From positions 1 through 64,000 of the forward strand of contig QBVC01000033.1 of NCBI GenBank assembly GCA_003058495.1: a stretch of 64,000 nt of DNA. The letters run 5' to 3'. Below the pieces are notes generated by a model. That model saw only the letters and a list, made by a program, of their open reading frames with translations. It was not told the origin of the DNA and ran no database searches. A program made the translations under genes and the position numbers. Origin of the DNA: a gamma proteobacterium symbiont of Ctena orbiculata (lineage in GTDB: Bacteria > Pseudomonadota > Gammaproteobacteria > Chromatiales > Chromatiaceae). This document shows, piece after piece, positions 19,983-28,784 of this stretch (the first letter of the stretch is position 1; each line of letters opens with the position of its first letter).

Positions 19983-21416
19983 ATGCAGTGGGAAACCGTT
20001 ATCGGTCTCGAGATTCACACCCAACTGGCGACAAGGTCGAAGATCTTCTCCGGCGCCTCCACCGCCTATGGCGCCGATGCGAATACCCAGGCCTGTATCA
20101 TCGATCTGGGTTTCCCCGGTGTGCTGCCGGTGCTCAACGAGACGGCGGTGGATATGGCGCTGAAGTTCGGCATCGCGGTGGATGCCGAGATTGCGTCCCG
20201 TTCGGTGTTTGCCAGGAAGAACTACTTCTACCCCGATCTGCCCAAGGGCTATCAGATAAGCCAGTTCGAGTTGCCGATCGTCGGCAAGGGCTCGATCGGC
20301 ATCGACCTCGAGGATGGCAGTCAAAAGGTGATCGGCATCACCCGCGCCCACCTCGAAGAGGATGCGGGAAAATCGCTGCACGAGGATTTCCACGGTATGA
20401 GCGGTATCGATCTCAACCGCACCGGGACGCCGCTGCTGGAGATCGTCTCAGAGCCCGATATGCGCTCCATCAAGGAGGCCGTGGCCTATGCCCGCAAGAT
20501 CCATCAACTGGTGGTCTATCTCGGGATCTGCGACGGCAACATGCAGGAGGGTTCGTTCAGGGTCGACGCCAATATCTCCATCCGCCCCCTTGGCCAGGAG
20601 GCCTTCGGTACCCGAACCGAGTTGAAGAATATCAACTCCTTCCGTTTCATGGAGCGCGCCCTGAACTATGAACTCGAGCGTCAGATCGACCTGCTCGAGG
20701 GCGGCGGCGAAGTGGTTCAGGAGACCCGCCTCTACGACGCCGACCGGGACGAGACCCGCTCCATGCGCAGCAAGGAGGAGGCCAACGACTACCGTTACTT
20801 TCCCGATCCCGATCTGCTCCCGGTGGAGATCAGCGAGGAGCGGTTGCAGCGGGCCAGGCAGGCCATGCCTGAACTGCCCGATCAGAAACGGCGGCGCTTC
20901 GAGGCGGACTACAGCCTGAGCCCGGCGGATGCGCTGACGATGACCCAGAGCCGGGCCCTGGCCGATTACTTTGAGCAGGTGGTGGCAAGCGGTGCCGACG
21001 CCAAGATGACGGCCAATTGGGTCACCGTAGAATTGGCGGGTGCGTTGAACAAGGCGGGGCTCGATCTGTCTCAATCACCAGTCAGTCCCGAACAGCTGGG
21101 CGGCCTGCTGCAGCGTATCGCGGACAACACCATCTCCGGAAAGCTCGCAAAGCAGGTATTCGAGGCGATCTGGAATGGCGAGGGCGATGCGGACAGCGTG
21201 ATCGAGGCGAAGGGATTGAAGCAGATCACCGACAGCGGAGAGATCGAGAAGATCATCGACGAGGTCATCGCCGCGAATCCGAAACAGGTGGAGCAGTTCA
21301 GGGCCGGCAAGGACAAACTGCTCGGTTTCTTCGTCGGCCAGGTGATGAAGCAGACCCAGGGCAAGGCCAACCCCGGGCAGGTCAACAAGATCCTGGTGGC
21401 CAAGCTTAAAGGGTGA
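19983..21416 (+). CDS. gatB: Asp/Glu-tRNA(Asn/Gln) amidotransferase subunit B
   Basis: The kinase and tRNA-binding subunit, 477 residues. Features are the start [30 protein letters not shown]-type catalytic segments such as [32 protein letters not shown], and the helical YqeY-like tail domain ending [20 protein letters not shown]. One oddity: the common first cluster of cysteines of GatB (CPVCLG) is replaced by [16 protein letters not shown], implying the zinc-free form of the subunit. It is separated from gatA by the repeat. Confidence 0.97.
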   Translation: MQWETVIGLEIHTQLATRSKIFSGASTAYGADANTQACIIDLGFPGVLPVLNETAVDMALKFGIAVDAEIASRSVFARKNYFYPDLPKGYQISQFELPIVGKGSIGIDLEDGSQKVIGITRAHLEEDAGKSLHEDFHGMSGIDLNRTGTPLLEIVSEPDMRSIKEAVAYARKIHQLVVYLGICDGNMQEGSFRVDANISIRPLGQEAFGTRTELKNINSFRFMERALNYELERQIDLLEGGGEVVQETRLYDADRDETRSMRSKEEANDYRYFPDPDLLPVEISEERLQRARQAMPELPDQKRRRFEADYSLSPADALTMTQSRALADYFEQVVASGADAKMTANWVTVELAGALNKAGLDLSQSPVSPEQLGGLLQRIADNTISGKLAKQVFEAIWNGEGDADSVIEAKGLKQITDSGEIEKIIDEVIAANPKQVEQFRAGKDKLLGFFVGQVMKQTQGKANPGQVNKILVAKLKG

Positions 21417-21484
21417 GTGTCGAGAGGCGCTCCCGACAGCGATGATCGACAATACCTTTATATTACTATGATGTGGGTGCGGTG

Positions 21485-23683
21485 ATGCGCGGAGCAACGG
21501 CTGCCTGTTTACGATGGATTCTGCCTGCCCTTGCATTGACCCTGCCCGCCCTCGCGACGGCATCCCTCTGGCGTGACCTCCCGGCACCGGCGGCGAAAGG
21601 CATGGACCCTGGGTCCGTCTACTATCGGCGTCTCCAGGCAGACAAGCCTGCATTGCGGCAAAGGCTCCTCATGGCGCCCCTGGAGGATACCGCTTCATCG
21701 GCGCTCGAGTTGGTTCTGCCGCTACCCTATGGTTCGATGCAGCGCTTCAGGGTCGAAGAGTCCCCGGTTATGGCGGAGTCACTGGCGAGGCGATACCCGG
21801 AGATCCGCACCTACCGGGTCAAGGGCGTTGACGAACCCGCCAGCAGTGGGCGTTTGGACCTCACCCCCCGGGGTTTTCATGCCATGCTCACTACGCCCTC
21901 AGGCACGGTATTCATCGACCCGGAGGGTGATGGCGGCTATCGCAGCTACTACAAGCGGGATTACGCCGCCCAGAAGAGCGGGGTCTCCCCCCTTCTCTGT
22001 CTGCACGGAGAGGCCGACCATTCGATCCCCCGAGCACTCCCGGGATATTCCCAAAGGCTTGCGGCAAGGACCATCAGCGGCGCACACCGCCGGGTCTATC
22101 GACTCGCCGTGGCGGCAACAGGTGAATACAGCGCCTATTTCGGCGCTACCGTGGACGCCGCCCTGGCGCAGATCGTGACCACCATCAACCGGGTCAATCA
22201 GATCTACGGACGGGATCTGGCGGTGCAGTTTCAATTGGTGGGCAACAACGATCGCATCATCTATACCGACCCCGATAACGATCCCTATACCCAGACCTCC
22301 AGTACAATCGCGAGGATGCTGATCGAGAATCAACAGCAGCTCGATTTCGTGCTGGGCGCGGATAATTACGATGTCGGTATTCTGTTCGGTACCATCGGTG
22401 GAGGTCTCGCCAGTGTGGGTTCCGCATGTACCGTTTTCAAGGCCCAGGCCTACACAGGTTCGCCGACACCCGATAGCGACAGCTTCTATATCGACTTTGT
22501 CGCCCATGAACTGGGCCATCAGCTGAGCGCCTCCCACTCCTTCAACGGGACAACGGCCAACTGCAGCGGGGTTAACAGGGTTGCAGAGTCCGCGGTGGAG
22601 CCGGGGAGCGGATCCACCATCATGGGTTATGCCGGCATCTGTGCCGACGAGGATCTGCAGGCGAACTCCGACGCTACCTTTCATGCGCTCAGCATTCAGC
22701 AGATAAATGAATTTATCACCCTGGACGAAGGCAGCCAGTGCGGCCAATTGACGGTCACCAACAATAACGCGCCCAGCGTGGATGCCGGTCAGGCAGGGGG
22801 GGGTGTCGCGGCTGGCATCCCTGCCGGGACGCCGTTCATGTTGCGTGGAGCGGCTAGCGATGTGGATGGAGATACCCTCTCCTTCCAGTGGGACGAGATG
22901 GATCCGGGAGGCGTCAGCGGGGCTACGGACGCGACTACCATCGGCACCGATCTCCCCGATGGCAGCAATCCTCTGTTCAGGTCGTTTCTGCCGAAACGGA
23001 CACCGGTGCGCTACTTTCCCAGACTGAGCCGACTGCTCACCGGGCAAAGTGATATTGGTGAGACCCTGCCGCAAACCTCGCGAACGCTCAATTTCAGATT
23101 GACAGTAAGAGATGGCGAGAGTGGTGTCGCCAGCGATGATGTTGCGCTGCAGGTTGATGGCAGCCAGGGGCCCTTCCGTGTCACCGGCGGTGATTTGAAT
23201 CTGCCCGCCAGCTACAGGGGTGGCGAGGTACATACCATTGAGTGGGACAGCGCGGGTACCCAATCGGGTTGTGCTACGGTAGAGGTTTCACTGCTCAGCC
23301 TGAGTCCCGGAAATCCTCCCGCAACATTTTGCGATCGGAACGATGACGGATTCGAGCTGTTGTCGTTGGGTACCTTTTCCAACAGCGGTAGCGCCAATGT
23401 TCTGCTGCCCGATGTCGATATCGTTCACGCCCGTGTGATGGTTAGCTGTTCGAATAATCTCTTCTTTGCACTGGCGGATGCCACGATCAGCATTCAGGGT
23501 GCGGGCGTAACCATTGATGACAGTTGCAAGCCATTGGATGGAGAGGACCTCGAGCATGGAGAGGTCTTCAATGATGCCGATGCTTCGGACAAGTTCGACA
23601 GCCCCGGTGGCGGCGGGCAGTTAACCTGGCTGCTGTTGCTGCTCGGCATGGTTGCCTGCCTGCGCAAACGCGCACACAGATGA
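21485..23683 (+). CDS. Secreted reprolysin-like zinc metallopeptidase with GlyGly-CTERM-like tail
   Basis: About 732 residues. The N-terminus MRGATAACLRWILPALALTLPALATA is a signal peptide; GTG codons at 21473 and 21482 are alternative starts. A propeptide-like region precedes the M12B/reprolysin-type catalytic domain with HELGHQLSASHSF (HExxHxxxxxH zinc site) and, further on, a Met-turn at IMGYAG. Beta-sandwich segments follow (VDAGQAGG...DVDGDTLSFQWDEMDPGG, then RVTGGDLNLPASYRGGEVHTIEWDSAGT). The end, GGGGQLTWLLLLLGMVACLRKRAHR, has a Gly-rich, hydrophobic and basic pattern typical of GlyGly-CTERM proteins processed by rhombosortase. The Cys-containing domain between residues 330 and 420 probably forms disulfides. 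Confidence 0.85.
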   Translation: MRGATAACLRWILPALALTLPALATASLWRDLPAPAAKGMDPGSVYYRRLQADKPALRQRLLMAPLEDTASSALELVLPLPYGSMQRFRVEESPVMAESLARRYPEIRTYRVKGVDEPASSGRLDLTPRGFHAMLTTPSGTVFIDPEGDGGYRSYYKRDYAAQKSGVSPLLCLHGEADHSIPRALPGYSQRLAARTISGAHRRVYRLAVAATGEYSAYFGATVDAALAQIVTTINRVNQIYGRDLAVQFQLVGNNDRIIYTDPDNDPYTQTSSTIARMLIENQQQLDFVLGADNYDVGILFGTIGGGLASVGSACTVFKAQAYTGSPTPDSDSFYIDFVAHELGHQLSASHSFNGTTANCSGVNRVAESAVEPGSGSTIMGYAGICADEDLQANSDATFHALSIQQINEFITLDEGSQCGQLTVTNNNAPSVDAGQAGGGVAAGIPAGTPFMLRGAASDVDGDTLSFQWDEMDPGGVSGATDATTIGTDLPDGSNPLFRSFLPKRTPVRYFPRLSRLLTGQSDIGETLPQTSRTLNFRLTVRDGESGVASDDVALQVDGSQGPFRVTGGDLNLPASYRGGEVHTIEWDSAGTQSGCATVEVSLLSLSPGNPPATFCDRNDDGFELLSLGTFSNSGSANVLLPDVDIVHARVMVSCSNNLFFALADATISIQGAGVTIDDSCKPLDGEDLEHGEVFNDADASDKFDSPGGGGQLTWLLLLLGMVACLRKRAHR

Positions 23684-23910
23684 TAAAGCAATTATCAATA
23701 TTCTAATCAAGGCGTATAGCAGTGTGGGTGATTCCGCCCATCCGCCATGGGCTGAACTCCACTGACAGGGCAAACTGCGTACGGCAGATATGCGCCAGAT
23801 CGGCCTAGCATTTGCCATTCCCCGTGCCGGCATCGCAATCGCTTATTTCTGTTATGATTTTCCAGTGCGATCTCAATGCATACAGTAACTTGCCTGATTT
23901 TGATTCTACC

Positions 23911-23987
23911 TATAGCCAACTCCTATAGAGTTAATCAGAATTAGGTCTTGGACAAATAGAGTTGCCTGGTAAATAGTTTCCCTTAAC
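23911..23987 (+). promoter_or_regulatory. LysR-box promoter element, copy A (before the CbiM-like gene)
   Basis: First of three related 77-bp elements. The LysR-type dyad ATAG-N7-CTAT (23912-23926; T-N11-A spacing) is followed by TTGGAC (23948-23953) and TAAATA (23970-23975) with 16 bp between. If TAAATA is the -10 box, the dyad is centred near -63, the classic position of a LysR recognition site. About 65 of 77 positions match the copy at 28524. A leader of about 190 nt precedes the CbiM-like gene. The rest of the 485-bp spacer has only weak dyads, such as GCCAACCC/GGGTTGGC. Confidence 0.7.
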
Positions 23988-24168
23988 GGTGGCCAACCCG
24001 GTTTTTTTGAGTGGCGGCGTCACAACATAGCGATAACCTGTGAATAGAATCAATTGGGTTGGCAGGCTAAAGTCGGTTTTCACGAAATGTGTGTTACAAC
24101 GAAAGACTCAAACGATGGCGATTTCGTTTGACCAGATGAACCACTAAGTGAGAGGAGAGGGGGTACAG

Positions 24169-24849
24169 ATGCATATTGAACCAGGCGTCGTAGAAGGCGC
24201 AAAAATAGCACTTAGCGTTTTAACGGCAGCAGGTGCGGTGGCATATGCCGCAAAGGCTTCGCTGAGTACAGTCAAACATGATGGCGTCAGTCAGCTTGCG
24301 ACTCGCAGTCTAATAACGACATTCCTGGTATTCTGCTTTTTCCAGGTACTGCCCCACTATCCGGTCGGGGTGTCCGAAGTTCACTTCATTCTCGGCGCGA
24401 CGCTGTTCCTGATCTTTGGTGCCGGACCGGCTGCAATCGGCTTGGCGATGGGTCTGCTGATGCAGGGAGTGCTGTTCGCACCGGCTGACCTGCCTCAGTA
24501 CGGTATCAACGTAACAACCTTATTGGTGCCATTGCTGCTGGTTGATACGATCGCACGTCGCCTGATACCGGCCAAGACCGCGTATAAGGATGTCAAGTAC
24601 AGACAGGCTTTGGCTTTGTCGACTGCCTATCAGGGTGGTGTCGTGGCATGGGTAGCGTTCTGGGCCTTTTACGGACAAGGATTCGGAGCGGAAAACATCG
24701 CCGCAGTAAGCTCGTTCAGTGTGGCGTATATGCTCGTTATTGTTGTCGAACCTTTGCTGGATATAGCGATCCTCGCTGTTGCCAAGTCACTGCATCAACT
24801 CAAAGAGAGCAAGCTGTTCCACTCGCGACTCTATCATTCAGCCGTGTAG
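24169..24849 (+). CDS. Solitary CbiM-like energy-coupling-factor membrane protein
   Basis: A membrane protein of 226 residues with about six helices. Its mature start MHIEPG places His at residue 2, and a second His occurs at about 72 in EVHFILGATLFLIFGAGP. In CbiM/NikM proteins the N-terminal amine, His2 and a His near 67 bind the metal, so cobalt or nickel recognition is likely. I chose the ATG at 24169, preceded by GGAGAGGGGG, because it gives the family start. CbiN, CbiQ and CbiO are absent nearby. It lies behind promoter copy A, shared with the cobalt-dependent thiocyanate hydrolase operon, so a dedicated cobalt supply role is inferred. Confidence 0.72.
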   Translation: MHIEPGVVEGAKIALSVLTAAGAVAYAAKASLSTVKHDGVSQLATRSLITTFLVFCFFQVLPHYPVGVSEVHFILGATLFLIFGAGPAAIGLAMGLLMQGVLFAPADLPQYGINVTTLLVPLLLVDTIARRLIPAKTAYKDVKYRQALALSTAYQGGVVAWVAFWAFYGQGFGAENIAAVSSFSVAYMLVIVVEPLLDIAILAVAKSLHQLKESKLFHSRLYHSAV

Positions 24850-24869
24850 AGGTAGCTGAAAAATACAGG

Positions 24870-24903
24870 GGTCTCCGAATATCGGAGACCTCTTGTTTTT
24901 TAT
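24870..24903 (+). terminator. Intrinsic terminator after the CbiM-like gene
   Basis: A 9-bp perfect stem (GGTCTCCGA with TCGGAGACC) with a three-base loop, followed by TCTTGTTTTTTT. It begins 21 bp past the stop codon and is the clearest rho-independent terminator seen in the window. It separates the CbiM-like gene from the methyltransferase. Confidence 0.88.
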
Positions 24904-24976
24904 AGCTTTCAAATCGACGCCAGGCATGCTGTGTATATCTGCAATGATTCGTGCCGGCTGATTGGAGGTAGTAGCC

Positions 24977-25798
24977 ATGGCTGCGCGGGATCCTCATCGA
25001 TTTGTTAATGAACTTGATGAAACCGCGATAAAACGCCTTATCGACAGGTTGGAGAGTCGCGCCAAAGACAGCGTATTTACCCGGCTTATTGACAAGTATG
25101 CGGAACAACTGGCACTGACCAGGCCTGCCAGGGTGTTGGAGGTCGGTTGCGGCACGGGCGCGATGATTCGCGCTTTTGTTCGACGTAAAGAGTTTACCGG
25201 TCAAGCGATAGGCGTAGACCAGAGCCAACCATTCATCGACGCTGCCAGATACTACGCACAACAAGAACATCTTGGCGAGCGGTTAGAATTTCAATTGGGT
25301 GACGCGCATAATCTGGAGTTTCCCGGCGCATGCTTCGATGTGGTTATTGCCAATACACTTATAAGTCATGTTACCGAGCCGGCGCACGTGCTTGTGGAGA
25401 TGGCCCGTGTGGTAAAGCCGGGCGGCACTCTGGCTATCTTCGATGGCGACTATGCGTCGCTGACATATGCCTACCCCGACCATAAGTTCGGCCAAAAGAT
25501 GGACCAGGCCCTGGCGGCCGCCTCCTTCAATAATCCCCACATAATGCGTGATTTGCCAAAACTGATCGGCGACTACGGGCTTGAACTCGATTCTGCATGG
25601 GGTGATGCAGTGGTGGAAATCGGCAACGGAAGCTACTTTAAATCCTTTGCCGAAACCTATGCACCCTATGTCGCCAACGCCGGACTGTTAAACCATGATG
25701 AGGTTGATAGTTGGTTATCGGTACAAAATGATGCAATGAACCTGGGTACGTTCTTTGCATCCTGTAACTACTACACCTATATGTTGCGTTGTCCTTAA
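24977..25798 (+). CDS. Class I SAM-dependent methyltransferase
   Basis: A 273-residue soluble protein. The SAM-binding motif I is VLEVGCGTGAMIRAF (about residue 53), with the acidic end of strand 2 in IGVDQSQPFID, motif II QLGDAHNLEFP and motif III VVIANTLISHVTEPAHVLVEMARVVKPGG. The start at 24977 follows a GGAGGT site; an in-frame TTG at 24962 is less likely. It sits between the CbiM terminator and the GlcF-like gene and has no copy of the LysR-box element. Substrate is unknown. A thiol or thiocyanate methyl acceptor would fit the neighbourhood but is speculation. Confidence 0.75.
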   Translation: MAARDPHRFVNELDETAIKRLIDRLESRAKDSVFTRLIDKYAEQLALTRPARVLEVGCGTGAMIRAFVRRKEFTGQAIGVDQSQPFIDAARYYAQQEHLGERLEFQLGDAHNLEFPGACFDVVIANTLISHVTEPAHVLVEMARVVKPGGTLAIFDGDYASLTYAYPDHKFGQKMDQALAAASFNNPHIMRDLPKLIGDYGLELDSAWGDAVVEIGNGSYFKSFAETYAPYVANAGLLNHDEVDSWLSVQNDAMNLGTFFASCNYYTYMLRCP

Positions 25799-25865
25799 CT
25801 ATTGCTCTATCCACAGCCCCCATTGCCGTATTGACTCGGCCTGGGCCTGGCGGGCGCATGTTTAG

Positions 25866-25941
25866 CTATAGGTAAATATTATAGAAATGATACAAATAAG
25901 GTCTTTGACAAATAGTGCTGGCCGGTAAATAGTTAAATAAC
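25866..25941 (+). promoter_or_regulatory. LysR-box promoter element, copy B (before the GlcF-like gene)
   Basis: The most divergent of the three copies. The dyad CTATAG-N7-TTATAG (25866-25884) keeps T-N11-A; TTTGAC (25904-25909) and TAAATA (25926-25931) are 16 bp apart. The -10-like box is only about 30 bp before the ATG of the GlcF-like gene, which supports these hexamers as a real promoter. Confidence 0.65.
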
Positions 25942-25960
25942 ATGTGCATATAAAAATCCG

Positions 25961-27262
25961 ATGCAAACCAGTTTTTCAACACAGCAATTGTCAATACCGG
26001 CGATCGCCAGCTCCGATGTCGAGTTGCGGGCATGTCTGCAATGCGACTACTGCACGCCCAACTGCCCAACCTTTCAACTTTTGGGCGACGAATACGACAG
26101 TTCGCGCGGTCGCGTCTATCTGATCAAAGAGCTGCTGGAAAGTGGCGGCAGTCCCGATCAGAAGACGGTGGAATACATAGATCGTTGTCTCTCCTGTCTT
26201 GCCTGTATGTCAACCTGTCCATCGAGTGTGCACTATCAGCATCTGTTGGATCATGCCAGAGATGTCATTGAACAGCGGCATCGGCGAAAACCGATGGACA
26301 GGATATCGCGTTGGATGTTGGCCAAGTTGCTGCCTCATCCGAAGCGATTTCGCCTGGCAATGCATGCGGCGCGTATGCTGAAGCCGGCGGCTTCCAGCTT
26401 GCCCGATCCGATTCGTGGCATGGTGGAGTATACGCCTGACAGTCTGCCGCCTCCGAGCCCAAACGATATACCTCAGGTGTTTCCCGCCCAGGGCGAGAGA
26501 AAGCGGCGGGTGGTGCTGCTGACCGGGTGTGCACAGCAGGCTTTGAATACGGATATCAATGACGCAACTATTCGCATCCTTCGTCGGCACGGCTGTGAGG
26601 TTGTAGTCCCTGCCGGCGCAGGCTGCTGTGGCGCGGTAACACACCATATGGGCAAGGCCAAGGAGAGCCTTGCGGCGGCGGCCAGGAATATACGGGTATG
26701 GATGAAGGAGATCGACGGCGAAGGACTGGATGCGATCGTAATCAATACCAGTGGCTGCGGGACAGTGGTGAAGGATTACGGTTATATGTTCCGCAACGAT
26801 CCCTTGGCGCGGCAGGCGTCGATGATTGCGGCTATGGCGAAGGATATTACAGAGCTGCTTTCGGATATGGATTTGGACTTCAGGGTCAAAGGGGGACTAC
26901 GGATATCCTATCACGCCACCTGCTCGCTGCAATTTGGTCAGCGGGTCAGGTTCACGCCAAAAAAGCTGTTGAAGTCAGCGGGTTTTACCCTGCTTGAACC
27001 AAGGGATTCGCACACCTGCTGCGGTGCCGCCGGAACCTACAACCTGCTCCAGCCGGAGATCTCGAACCGATTGAAGGCGAGTAAGTTGAAAGAGCTTGAG
27101 GCAGGATCACCGGCGGCGATCGCCGCCGGCAATATCGGCTGCATGATGCACCTGGCATCGGCATCCAGGATTCCCGTCGTGCACACTGTCGAGCTGCTGG
27201 ATTGGGTGACGGGTGGGCCGGTACCAAGATCGTTGAACGGCGTCTGCAGCGAAGCTGGTTGA
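25961..27262 (+). CDS. GlcF-like 4Fe-4S/CCG-domain oxidoreductase subunit
   Basis: A 433-residue protein with two N-terminal [4Fe-4S] motifs (CLQCDYCTPNCP and CLSCLACMSTCP) and two CCG domains (AGAGCCGAVTHHMG and HTCCGAAGTYNLLQPE). The arrangement and the phrase TCCGAAGTYNLLQPE match glycolate oxidase iron-sulfur subunit GlcF. The flavin subunits GlcD and GlcE are not present nearby. It is preceded by promoter copy B and followed by a convergent LysR gene. It may serve a glycolate oxidase encoded elsewhere, or act as an electron carrier in the thiocyanate locus; the sequence does not decide. Confidence 0.78.
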   Translation: MQTSFSTQQLSIPAIASSDVELRACLQCDYCTPNCPTFQLLGDEYDSSRGRVYLIKELLESGGSPDQKTVEYIDRCLSCLACMSTCPSSVHYQHLLDHARDVIEQRHRRKPMDRISRWMLAKLLPHPKRFRLAMHAARMLKPAASSLPDPIRGMVEYTPDSLPPPSPNDIPQVFPAQGERKRRVVLLTGCAQQALNTDINDATIRILRRHGCEVVVPAGAGCCGAVTHHMGKAKESLAAAARNIRVWMKEIDGEGLDAIVINTSGCGTVVKDYGYMFRNDPLARQASMIAAMAKDITELLSDMDLDFRVKGGLRISYHATCSLQFGQRVRFTPKKLLKSAGFTLLEPRDSHTCCGAAGTYNLLQPEISNRLKASKLKELEAGSPAAIAAGNIGCMMHLASASRIPVVHTVELLDWVTGGPVPRSLNGVCSEAG

Positions 27263-27370
27263 TACAGCCCGGTTAAGCACTCTCGAATCTCCCCGGCAGT
27301 CTAATGACCGCCCATTTGCAATTAACCCGGGCTATAGAAGCTTATAATGATTTAATTGTTTTTTTCACCG

Positions 27371-28360
27371 CTAATTGTGGTTGTTTGGCGTGCAAACCTC
27401 GGACATGGGGCAAGGACCGGTTCGCTTCACCGGCGTATCGTGACAGCCTTCCACGCCCCAGGCTGCGGCCAACTCCTTGAAGGCTAGAGAGGCGGGGCTC
27501 TTGTAGGAGTCTTTGCGGCAGATGAGCGTGATCGTATGGTGAGGGAGTTCCGGTATCAGCATCACCGGATGGATTTCGTTCTGTTGGCAGGCGATGGTGT
27601 TGGGGAGTATGGTGGCCAGGCGGCCTAGGCGCAGCACTTCTATGATGGTGCTCAGGGAGTTCGTCTCAATGGCGATCGTCGGCTTGATGTCGTGTTCCAG
27701 ACAATAGAGGTCGATATGCCTGCGTAGGGCGAAATCGCTATTCAGAAGAGCCAGGGGCTCCTGTTCGAAGGAGTGCTGATTCAGCGGTGTCTCCATCCCG
27801 GCGTACTGATGGGTTGAACCAACAGCCATATTGAGCGGTTCGATGAACAGATGTTGAGTCTCAATGTATTCATAGTTGGCTGCCACGGTCAGGGTGTTGG
27901 TGAATGCAATGCCGATGTCGATGTTGCCAGCCAGTACCCCGCTCTCGATGTCATCCTGCGGCATCTCGTAGGTACCCACGGATATGCCCGGATAACGCTT
28001 GTTGAAGCGGTCTATCAGTGGGGCCGCTAGATAATCCGTAATCGGCGTCATACCGAGACTCAGGGATCCCCGGCTGAGGTCCTGAAGTTCCTGTATGGCG
28101 CGCTTGCCCGCATCCAGTTCACCAAGGGCTCTTCTTGCATAGCTGATATAGACCTCCCCCGCATCCGTGAGATGGACGTTGCGCCCGGAACGATCCAACA
28201 GTTGGGTTTCAAGAGACTCTTCCAACTGTTTGATTTGTTGCGAGAGTGTGGGTTGAGAAACATACAGGGTTTCTGCCGCGCGGGTAAAGCTGTGATGTTC
28301 GGCGACTGCCAACAGATAGCGCAGCGAGCGGGGGCAGAGGATATTTCGGTCCATAGTCAT
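27371..28360 (-). CDS. CynR-like LysR-family transcription regulator
   Basis: A 329-residue LTTR. The N-terminal helix-turn-helix reads FTRAAETLYVSQPTLSQQIKQLEESL, with a linker helix LGELDAGKRAIQELQDL and a periplasmic-binding-protein-like effector domain. Its start and LTDAGEV, RGSLSLGMTPI and SLSTIIEVLRLGRLATILP closely resemble E. coli CynR, which senses cyanate. The gene is divergent from scnB, whose promoter carries the LysR box at 28525-28539. Effector could therefore be thiocyanate or cyanate (inference). Beginning MTMDRN, the second Met is also possible as a start. Confidence 0.85.
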   Translation of the reverse strand: MTMDRNILCPRSLRYLLAVAEHHSFTRAAETLYVSQPTLSQQIKQLEESLETQLLDRSGRNVHLTDAGEVYISYARRALGELDAGKRAIQELQDLSRGSLSLGMTPITDYLAAPLIDRFNKRYPGISVGTYEMPQDDIESGVLAGNIDIGIAFTNTLTVAANYEYIETQHLFIEPLNMAVGSTHQYAGMETPLNQHSFEQEPLALLNSDFALRRHIDLYCLEHDIKPTIAIETNSLSTIIEVLRLGRLATILPNTIACQQNEIHPVMLIPELPHHTITLICRKDSYKSPASLAFKELAAAWGVEGCHDTPVKRTGPCPMSEVCTPNNHN

Positions 28361-28523
28361 TTCCTATGGAAGTTATAAAAAAAGCGAATTTTACCAATTC
28401 AACAGGAGTGAGTCTTAGTGTAGACCAATATTTAAATTTGTCGTCGGATTGCGGCTAAAAAAGTTCTTTGCCTGGAACTGCCGTTTCCATTCTATGTGGA
28501 TCGCCGGGCCAAGGCCTTATGGC

Positions 28524-28600
28524 CATAGTCATCGCCTATAGAGCTAATCAGATTTTGGTCTTGGACAAATATAGTGGGCTGGTAAATAGTTTGACTTAAC
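28524..28600 (+). promoter_or_regulatory. LysR-box promoter element, copy C (scn operon)
   Basis: A 77-bp element in the 424-bp divergent spacer between the CynR-like gene and scnB. The dyad ATAG-N7-CTAT (28525-28539) is followed by TTGGAC (28561-28566) and TAAATA (28583-28588) with 16 bp between. It matches copy A at about 65 of 77 positions without gaps. A leader of about 190 nt separates it from scnB; part of the leader (around 28729-28764) can pair as ATTAGGT/ACCTAAT. No riboswitch was recognised. Confidence 0.72.
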
Positions 28601-28784
28601 ACGATAGAGAACCGTTCGTTTCGTGATTTATTAAGAAAAGCTTAAGTAAAGCGATCTTCCACATAAAGACGCCACATATCATCGATTGCTTAAGTATCAA
28701 ATCACTATATGCGAAATAGATAAAAGGCATTAGGTAAAAGCGACAGACTTGTTAATAACCTAATCGTAAGGAGGTCACGCGACC

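Noticed and set aside
21899-23263. 454-codon minus-strand frame opposite the metallopeptidase gene
   Set aside because: The plus strand carries a complete catalytic motif, signal peptide and C-terminal tail; the minus frame shows none.
23988-24168. Cobalamin riboswitch in the leader of the CbiM-like gene
   Set aside because: The conserved B12-box sequence is not present; only weak dyads are seen.
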